Notes under the pieces: model-generated
Database searches by the model: none
What the model was told of the DNA's origin: nothing
The model's input: the letters and a program-made list of their open reading frames with translations, nothing else
Shown here: in pieces, positions 55,901 to 64,000 of the stretch
Numbering within the stretch: position 1 is the stretch's first letter
How the letters are laid out: each line of letters opens with the position of its first letter
Position numbers and translations under genes: made by a program
Assembly: GCA_027620015.1 (NCBI GenBank)
Contig: JAQCGH010000004.1
Span: 1-64,000, forward strand
Length of the DNA stretch: 64,000 nt
DNA from: Cyanobacteriota bacterium
GTDB lineage: Bacteria > Cyanobacteriota > Cyanobacteriia > PCC-6307 > Cyanobiaceae
Direction of reading: 5' to 3'

Positions 55901-57388
55901 ATGGGCTTCTTCGTTCAACTCACCGACGCCATCGCCGACCGCCAGTCGTTGCTGGTGACAGGCCTTGATCCCAACCCCGAGATGCTGCAGAGCTGGTCAG
56001 CAAGGCGAGGCCTGTCAGGACGGTCCTTCCTCAGCCAGGCCCGCCACTGGATCAAGTCGGTGATTGAGGCCACAGCTCCGCATGTGTGTGCCTACAAGCC
56101 CAGCCTTGGTTTCTATCAAGCCCTTGGGCCGGTGGGACTGGAGCTGCTACTTGAGGTGCGCGACCTGGTGCCTCGCGATCTCCCTCTGATCATCGACGCC
56201 AAACACGGAGATCTCAACTCCTCATCAGCCCTAGCTCACTATCTATTCAAAGACCTGGGCGCCGATGCGGTGACCCTCTCCCCCCTGGCTGGCCAGGACA
56301 TCGCTGCCCCCTTCCTGCTCTATCCAGACAAGGCCGTGGTGATGACCTGCCACAGCTCAAACCAGGCGGCGCGTCAGATCCAGCACTACCCGAATGAGGA
56401 GACACCGCTCTACCTGCAGATTGTGCGCGAAACCCAGCTGTGGGCCACCCCCGACCAGCTGCTACTTGAAGTGGGAACCAGTGATCCCCAAGTCCTGGCG
56501 CGAGTGAGGGCTGAAGCGCCTGAGCGCTTCTTGATCCTGCGCAGCCTTTGGGGGGAGGAGGAGAAGCTCGACGCCATGCTTCAAGCCGGCCTTGGGGCCG
56601 CAGCTGACGGGCTGCTGCTACCCCTACCCCAAAACCTGCTGGTAGAGGACGACATGGCCAGCCAAGCCGAGGCGCTTAAACAGCAGATCACAGCTAAGCG
56701 GCAACAATGGCTGGAAAATCAGGAAAAGGGCAACCCAGATACCTGCGCTCTGTGGCTGCCTGAGAAGCAACCAAGCGCTGACCCACTCGAAAGCCTGATC
56801 GTTGATTTATTCGACATCGGCTGCTTGCTATTTGGTGATTACGTACAAGCTTCAGGCGCTGTTTTCAACTACTACGTAGATCTGCGGCAGATCATTTCCG
56901 ACCCAAACCTGTTCCACCGAGTGCTCCACGCTTATGCCGGCAAGCTGCATGGCCTCGAATTTGACCGCATCGCCGGCATCCCCTATGGCTCTCTGCCCAC
57001 CGCCACTGGGCTTTCACTACAACTGCACAAGCCGCTTATCTATCCCCGCAAGGAGGTGAAAGCCCACGGCGCCCGGCGCCTGATCGAGGGCGATTTTGAG
57101 GAGGGCGACCGGGTGGTGGTGGTAGACGACATCTTGATCACAGGCGGCAGCGTCCTAGAAGGCATCGGCAAGCTGGAAAACTCGGGCCTGAAGGTGCAGG
57201 ACGTGGTGGTGTTCATCGACCATGGCGGCGACCATGACCGCCGCGCCCGAGAGCGGCTGGCGGCGGCCGGCTACAACTGCCATTCCGTGCTGGACATCGC
57301 CCAAATCACCGCTGTGCTGCAGCGGGCCGGCCGGCTCAGCGATGCCCAGGCCGCAAGCCTCGGTTCGGGTGATGGAAACTCCGTTTAG
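55901..57388 (+). CDS. pyrFE: Bifunctional orotidine-5'-phosphate decarboxylase / orotate phosphoribosyltransferase (PyrF-PyrE fusion)
   Basis: N-terminal OMPDC (LIIDAKHGDLNSSSALAHYLF) plus C-terminal OPRT (PRKEVKAHGARRLIEG, RVVVVDDILITGGSV). Confidence 0.9.
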   Translation: MGFFVQLTDAIADRQSLLVTGLDPNPEMLQSWSARRGLSGRSFLSQARHWIKSVIEATAPHVCAYKPSLGFYQALGPVGLELLLEVRDLVPRDLPLIIDAKHGDLNSSSALAHYLFKDLGADAVTLSPLAGQDIAAPFLLYPDKAVVMTCHSSNQAARQIQHYPNEETPLYLQIVRETQLWATPDQLLLEVGTSDPQVLARVRAEAPERFLILRSLWGEEEKLDAMLQAGLGAAADGLLLPLPQNLLVEDDMASQAEALKQQITAKRQQWLENQEKGNPDTCALWLPEKQPSADPLESLIVDLFDIGCLLFGDYVQASGAVFNYYVDLRQIISDPNLFHRVLHAYAGKLHGLEFDRIAGIPYGSLPTATGLSLQLHKPLIYPRKEVKAHGARRLIEGDFEEGDRVVVVDDILITGGSVLEGIGKLENSGLKVQDVVVFIDHGGDHDRRARERLAAAGYNCHSVLDIAQITAVLQRAGRLSDAQAASLGSGDGNSV

Positions 57389-57606
57389 CCATGATCACCC
57401 CCTCCTGACCCAGGCACCCAGTCCGCTATTTCTCAGCACTTTGAGGATGCCTAGCGATAAATATCAAAAGCATTTTTTCATTGCAGTGCTGATCAACCTG
57501 CTAGCCAAGAACCTCACCCACCCGCCAGCTCCATCTGATGTGAGCGCCACTTAAAGCCTTAGGGTGAGAGAAGCGTCTTTGCAACTCCTGGACGCCCACC
57601 CGTGCG

Positions 57607-57822
57607 ATGAGCAGCAGTCAGGGACTCACCATCGGGGAACTCGAAGCCAATTATTCGCTCTACTGCAAGGCCCTAAGGCTGCTCCTTAAGGAGGGGAAAA
57701 CCGTGGCCGCTATTCAGCGCACCGTCTGCTGGAGCCGTTTAGAGCAACTGCATATCTGCCTGCCTAGTCGCTATAAGGCACCTGACTATCTCTGCGTTGT
57801 GCTGAAGCGCGATCTCGGCTGA
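57607..57822 (+). CDS. Small hypothetical protein
   Basis: MSSSQGLTIGELEANYSLYCKALRLLLKEGKTVAAIQRTVCWSRLEQLHICLPSRYKAPDYLCVVLKRDLG; preceded by GTGCG/ATG spacing and upstream of the RND gene. Confidence 0.5.
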   Translation: MSSSQGLTIGELEANYSLYCKALRLLLKEGKTVAAIQRTVCWSRLEQLHICLPSRYKAPDYLCVVLKRDLG

Positions 57823-57862
57823 CAATTAACCCAGGCCCGAGCAGCGCAACGCAAAGGCTCCA

Positions 57863-60800
57863 ATGAAATCGATCTCAGATCCCTTTCTGCGCCGGCCCGT
57901 GCTCACCCTGGTGGTGAGCTTGCTAGTGCTCTTGACGGGGCTGGTGTGCATACCACTCCTGCAGGTGGAAAACCTGCCGCCGATTGCTCCTGGGCGGGTC
58001 ACGGTGCGGGCTACTTATCCAGGTGCCGGCCCAGAGGTGGTGGAGCAGGGGGTCACCGCCCTGCTGGAGCAACAGCTCAACGGCCTCGAGCGGCTAGACA
58101 GCATCCGCTCCACCAGCTCCGCCAACGGCAGCTCGATCACCCTGGGATTCGAGGGCGGCGATCCCGAGCTCAACCAAATAAATACCCAGAACGAAGTGGC
58201 GGTAGTGACTCGCCAGCTGCCTGCTCCTGTGGCGCGCTTCGGGCTTCAGGTGCGGCGAAGCTCCGACGACCTGCTGATGATTCTCAGCTTCAGTGCCGAT
58301 CCCAAGCTCTATAGCGAAACCTTTTTGAGCGGTTGGCTCGATCAGGTGGTGAAAGAGAGGCTGCAGCGGGTGCCTGGGGTGGGCAACGTCACCCTTGCAG
58401 GTGGCAACAGCCTGGCCTTCAGGCTCTGGCTGAACCAGGCCCAACTTGAGCAGCGGGGCCTCACCATCGCCGAGGTGCGCACGGCCCTGCAGCAGCAAAA
58501 CGTGCTTGCTGCTTTGGGCCAAACAGGCGAAGCACCAAGCCCCAACGGCCAGGAGCTCACCCTGCCGCTGCGGATGGAAGGGCGACTGCGTAGTCCGGAG
58601 GAATTTGAGCAGCTGGTGGTGGGCCGCACTGCAAATGGTGGCTTCACCCTGCTACGGGATGTGGGCCGGGTGAGCCTGGGCAGCGAGAGCTACGACACGA
58701 TCGCCACCAATCTGCAGGGCAGGCCAGCGGTAGCTGTGCTGATCAACCAGCGCGACGGCAGCAATGCCATCGCCGTAAGCAAAGCGGTGAATGAAGCACT
58801 CGCGCAGCTCGCCCCCCAATTTCCGCCCGGGGTCGATCAGCAGCTGATTGTTGATGAAGCCGACTATGTGCGCGGCAGCATCCAGGGCACTCTCGACAGC
58901 TTGCGCGGCGCGGTGTTGCTGGTGTTCTTGGTGCTACTTCTTGGCCTTGGCAACAGCCGTCTGGCCCTGATCACCGCGGCCGCAGTGCCAGTGGCCTTGA
59001 TTGGCTCGCTGAGCGTGCTGAAGCTTGCCGGCCAATCACTAAACACTCTCACCCTGTTTGGCTTAGTGCTTGCTTCTGGGCTGGTGGTGGACGACGCCAT
59101 TGTGGTGAGCGAGGACATTGGCCGCCGGCTGGAATCTGGCAAGCCACCCCTCCAAGCTGCCCGCGAAGCCATGGCCGAGCTGGGCGGTGCCGTGGTAGCG
59201 ACCTCCTTAGCCCTGGTGGTGGTGTTTATCCCAGTGCTTGGCCTTGGGGGCAGTTTGGGCAAGCTGTACGCCCCGATCGCGATCACGATCTGCGGCGCCA
59301 TTGCCTTCTCCACACTCAATGCCCTGAGCTTCACACCGGTGGCGGGAAGCCGGCTGCTCAAACCGGAGATACGCGAACCGGCCTGGTTACGGCGTTGGAT
59401 CGACCCACCGCGGCGCTGGCTCGAAGCATTGGAGGTGCCCTACCGGCGCTGGCTGACCTGGACTATGGAGCGGCGGCGGCTAGTGGTGTCCTTACTACTG
59501 GCTGGCCTAATGGTCACAGGATTCGCCGTACAAGCCCTGCCCAAAGCCTTCATACCCCAGGAAGACAATGGTCAGCTGAGGGGGGTTGTGATCCTGGCCG
59601 ATGGCCTTGGACTGCAGCAAACCCAACGGGTGCTGGAGCAAGTGCGCCAGGTCGTAGCCGAGGAGCCGCTGATCACAAGGGCCACCTTTTATGCAGGGCG
59701 CTCCTTTGGAGACAGCAGCCCAAACAAGGGCATCTTCTTCCTGCGTTTGGCGCCGATCGAGCAGCGAAGCAGTGCCGAAGCAACTACTCAGGCCGTTGGA
59801 CAGAGACTCAATGGCAAGTTGCGCCGCCGCATCACCGATGCCGTGGTGCAACTCAGCGGGGCCCCCTCCGTGCGGGGTTTTAGTGCCGAAGGCGGCCTCG
59901 AGCTCGAACTACTGGACAACAGCAACGGTCAACTCAGCCTGCGTGACTTCGAGCAGCAAGCCCAGGCTTTCATCCGCGCCGCCCGAGCCACAAAAAACTT
60001 TGAGCGGGTTTCAACCCGTTTCAGCGCTGATGCTCCCTTAGTGCAGCTTGTGCCTGATCGGATGCAGATGGCCTCCCTTGGGGTGGATCTCAGCACCGTT
60101 GTCGAAACCCTTGGAGCCAGCTTCGGCAGCGACTACGTCAATGACAGCTTTGAGAGCGATCAGGTGCGCAAAGTAATCGTGCAGCTTGACGGCGCCTCGC
60201 GCCGCAGCGCCGATGACGTGCTCGCGCTGCAGGTAAAGACGCGAGAAGGCCAGCTAATCCCCCTGGCCCAATTGGTACGGATCGAACAAAACACGGGCCC
60301 AACCTCGATCAACCACACCCGGCTGGTGCGTTCGATCAGTATTCGGGCCCTACCCCTTGCTGGCGTAAGCAGTAGCCAAGCCATGGCCAGCCTGATGGAA
60401 GTGCAGCAGCAGATCAGCGGCAGCACCGAATTGGAATGGGCCGGACTGGCTCGGGAAGAGTCGCGCGCTGGCGGCGGCAATGTAAGGGTATTTGCCCTGT
60501 CGATCCTGGTGATGCTGCTTGTACTGGCAGCTCTCTACGACAACTTCGCCGACCCCTTGATCATCCTGGTGACTGTGCCGCTTGCGATGCTTGGGGCTAT
60601 TGGCGGGCTGATGTTGCGGGGCCTGCCGCTGGACGTTTATGGCCAGATGGGCTTGCTGGTACTGGTGAGCCTGGCCGCCAAGAACGGCATCTTGATAGTG
60701 GAATTTGCCAACCAGCGCCTGGCCGAAGGAATAGATCTAGACACGGCAATTAAAGGGGCTGCAATCTCCCGTCTACGGCCAATCCTGCTTACTGCCATTT

Positions 60801-60991
60801 CCTCACTAGCTGGCTTTTTGCCCCTGGTGATGGCCAGCGGCTTTGGCTCAGGTAGCCGTATCAGTATCGGCACAGTGGTGTTTTCAGGCCTACTGGTGGC
60901 CACCGTCCTCAGCCTGTTCGCGGTGCCGGTGGTCTACCGGATCGTCAAGGGCTGGGAACGAGACCTGACTAAGGCTGCTGCCGTGAGGTAG
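57863..60991 (+). CDS. RND-family (AcrB-like) efflux permease
   Basis: 1042 aa, [13 protein letters not shown] in TM4 region, two RND halves. Confidence 0.93.
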   Translation: MKSISDPFLRRPVLTLVVSLLVLLTGLVCIPLLQVENLPPIAPGRVTVRATYPGAGPEVVEQGVTALLEQQLNGLERLDSIRSTSSANGSSITLGFEGGDPELNQINTQNEVAVVTRQLPAPVARFGLQVRRSSDDLLMILSFSADPKLYSETFLSGWLDQVVKERLQRVPGVGNVTLAGGNSLAFRLWLNQAQLEQRGLTIAEVRTALQQQNVLAALGQTGEAPSPNGQELTLPLRMEGRLRSPEEFEQLVVGRTANGGFTLLRDVGRVSLGSESYDTIATNLQGRPAVAVLINQRDGSNAIAVSKAVNEALAQLAPQFPPGVDQQLIVDEADYVRGSIQGTLDSLRGAVLLVFLVLLLGLGNSRLALITAAAVPVALIGSLSVLKLAGQSLNTLTLFGLVLASGLVVDDAIVVSEDIGRRLESGKPPLQAAREAMAELGGAVVATSLALVVVFIPVLGLGGSLGKLYAPIAITICGAIAFSTLNALSFTPVAGSRLLKPEIREPAWLRRWIDPPRRWLEALEVPYRRWLTWTMERRRLVVSLLLAGLMVTGFAVQALPKAFIPQEDNGQLRGVVILADGLGLQQTQRVLEQVRQVVAEEPLITRATFYAGRSFGDSSPNKGIFFLRLAPIEQRSSAEATTQAVGQRLNGKLRRRITDAVVQLSGAPSVRGFSAEGGLELELLDNSNGQLSLRDFEQQAQAFIRAARATKNFERVSTRFSADAPLVQLVPDRMQMASLGVDLSTVVETLGASFGSDYVNDSFESDQVRKVIVQLDGASRRSADDVLALQVKTREGQLIPLAQLVRIEQNTGPTSINHTRLVRSISIRALPLAGVSSSQAMASLMEVQQQISGSTELEWAGLAREESRAGGGNVRVFALSILVMLLVLAALYDNFADPLIILVTVPLAMLGAIGGLMLRGLPLDVYGQMGLLVLVSLAAKNGILIVEFANQRLAEGIDLDTAIKGAAISRLRPILLTAISSLAGFLPLVMASGFGSGSRISIGTVVFSGLLVATVLSLFAVPVVYRIVKGWERDLTKAAAVR

Positions 60992-61016
60992 ATCCCCCAT
61001 CCATCAATCGAAGCCG

Positions 61017-61958
<942 letters not shown>

Positions 61959-62166
61959 CTAAATAATTTAAGACCAGAAGGTTTAGGACTGGACTCTTGG
62001 AATCAGTGAAGGAGCGTCAGGGTCACCCCCATAGCGCAGGCCTGCTAGTGCCATCCAACCCCTGCAAAGCCGCACAGCGATGGCTGGCCATGCAAAGCGA
62101 CACATGTGCGAAGCAATAGTGGGGATCCACACACATACTCATAAGTAAAAAGACTCATCCAGCTCC

Positions 62167-63795
62167 TCATGAAGCGAAATGGGCCTTGGCCTCATAAAGA
62201 GCTTCGCTGTCGATCAGAGCTAGGCCCTGCTCGCGGGCATATGCCTCCGTGTTTTTACGCACCTTGCCACGCACAAAGAAGGGGATCTTTGCCAGCTCAG
62301 CTTCACCATCCGGGCTCCAACCGATCACCCCATCTCCAGGAATGCTGGCCGGCTCGATGGCATTAGCGATGGAAGCAGAAGTGACCTCTGGGTGCTTAGC
62401 AGGGGCACTAGCACCCTCTAAATGGCTGAGATGGCCATCCACGAACTCAAAATCGTGGCGGAACATGCCGATCAGGTGCTCCTCTAAGCCCATCATTAGC
62501 GGGTGCACCCAGCTATCGAAAATCACATTTGCCCCCTCCCAACCCATCTGGGGCGAGGTACGCGCTGGCACATCCTGCACGTGCAGCGGTGAGCTGATAA
62601 CAGCGCAGGGTATGCCTAAGCGTTTGGCGCTGTGGCGCTCCATCTGAGTGCCCAGCACCAGCTCCGGCGCCGCCTCCGCCATCGCCGCCTCCACGGCCAG
62701 GTAGTCGTCTGAAATCAACGCCTCCAGCCCCAGCTCCTGCGCGGCCGCCCGCACATCCCGTGCCTGCTCGCGGCTGTAACTGCCAAGGCCGACCACCTTG
62801 AAGCCAAGCTCACGACTAGCGATGCGGGCTGCAGCGATGGCATGGGTGGCATCACCAAAAATGAACACCCGCTTACCGGTGAGGTAGGTGGAGTCCACCG
62901 AGCGCGAATACCAAGGCAGCCTTGAGCGCCGTTCAGCGGCGCAGGTGCCGTCGGCTGAGGTTTCTAGCTCAGCAGGCAGCTCCAAACCCAGCACCCCGTG
63001 CAGCTCCCGCAAAAAGGCGGCTGTAGCACCGATGCCGATCGGCACTGTCTTCACCGTATGCATACCAAAGCTGCGCTCCAGCCAGCTACATACCGGGCCC
63101 GCCAGCTCGGGATAGAGGCTCACATTGGCGTCAGCAGTGGGGATCCTGATGAGGTCGGCAGGACGGGCCCCCAGGGGCGCTACCACCGCCACATCAATGC
63201 CGTAGCCAGTCAGCATTTGGCTGATCTCGCGCACATCGTCGCGGCAGCGGAAGCCCAGCAGGCTTGGTCCCAGCAGATTGACCCGGGGCCGCCGGCCCTC
63301 CGCACGCCAGCGCATTGGATCGGGCTTGGGCTCGCCTGGAGGAGGCACTTGGGCCTTGAGCAGGCCACGCACCAGTTGATAGAGAGTTTCAGCGCCGCCC
63401 CAGTTCTCCTTTTTGGAGTAGGCCGGCAGGTCCAGGCTGACCACCGGGATGCCGCCCAGATCCATGGTCGCCGCCAGGGAGCCAGGCTGGTCTTGGATCA
63501 ATTCAGCGGTGCAGCTTTCGCCCACTAGCAGAGCCTCGGGCTGGAAACGCTCCACGGCTGCAGCTATCGAACGCTTCACCAGTTCAGCAGTGTCGCCACC
63601 CAAGTCGCGGGCCTGGAAGGTGGTGTAGGTAACGGGCGGGCGCCGGTCACGCCTTTCAATCATCGTGAAGAGCAGATCGGCATAGGTATCGCCCTGGGGG
63701 GCGTGCAACACGTAGTGCACCCCCTCCATCGAGGCGGCTATGCGCATGGCACCCACGTGGGGGGGGCCTTCATAGGTCCAGAGGGTGAGTTCCAT
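62167..63795 (-). CDS. chlB: Light-independent protochlorophyllide reductase subunit B
   Basis: [52 protein letters not shown] at 63795 preferred over track start. Confidence 0.96.
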   Translation of the reverse strand: MELTLWTYEGPPHVGAMRIAASMEGVHYVLHAPQGDTYADLLFTMIERRDRRPPVTYTTFQARDLGGDTAELVKRSIAAAVERFQPEALLVGESCTAELIQDQPGSLAATMDLGGIPVVSLDLPAYSKKENWGGAETLYQLVRGLLKAQVPPPGEPKPDPMRWRAEGRRPRVNLLGPSLLGFRCRDDVREISQMLTGYGIDVAVVAPLGARPADLIRIPTADANVSLYPELAGPVCSWLERSFGMHTVKTVPIGIGATAAFLRELHGVLGLELPAELETSADGTCAAERRSRLPWYSRSVDSTYLTGKRVFIFGDATHAIAAARIASRELGFKVVGLGSYSREQARDVRAAAQELGLEALISDDYLAVEAAMAEAAPELVLGTQMERHSAKRLGIPCAVISSPLHVQDVPARTSPQMGWEGANVIFDSWVHPLMMGLEEHLIGMFRHDFEFVDGHLSHLEGASAPAKHPEVTSASIANAIEPASIPGDGVIGWSPDGEAELAKIPFFVRGKVRKNTEAYAREQGLALIDSEALYEAKAHFAS

Positions 63796-63815
63796 GACTG
63801 TTAAGAGACGAATGC

Positions 63816-64000
<185 letters not shown>

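Overview
This 64 kb window reads as the chromosome of a picocyanobacterium (Synechococcus/Cyanobium/Prochlorococcus lineage). It is densely packed with mostly housekeeping and photosynthesis genes. I saw no convincing CRISPR array, transposon, prophage, rRNA or tRNA. Recognisable genes include thrC with a MoaD/ThiS-like neighbour, ftsH, rpmF, a glycerate kinase/ycf20/HAD operon, recJ, a ClC exchanger, psb30, two half-size GDT1 (Mn-transporter-type) genes, a VacB/RNase II protein, ubiX, acsF, tldD/tldE-like genes, fmt, a DEAD-box helicase, terC, mfd, ctpA, ispG, a UDG, a PhnD/PhnC/PhnE-type ABC cluster, a sigma factor, rsmE, hslO, pyrC, a pyrF-pyrE fusion, an RND pump, and chlL, chlB and partial chlN. 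The least ordinary stretch is 46-54 kb: arsR / GAPDH / arsJ, then pstS, an SLH-domain porin and a CHAD-domain protein. The porin leader carries a 9-nt perfect match to the target sequence of the sRNA Yfr1 over its Shine-Dalgarno sequence, and a 20-bp palindrome lies upstream. Other leads are a structured leader upstream of the ykgJ-GDT1-GDT1 operon, an unassigned structured intergenic region at 54.44-54.70 kb, an FtsH that appears to have only one transmembrane helix, and a duplicated helical repeat protein next to mfd. The ORF track omits at least two real small genes, rpmF and psb30, because they are under 60 aa. All assignments come from reading the sequence; no database search was run.
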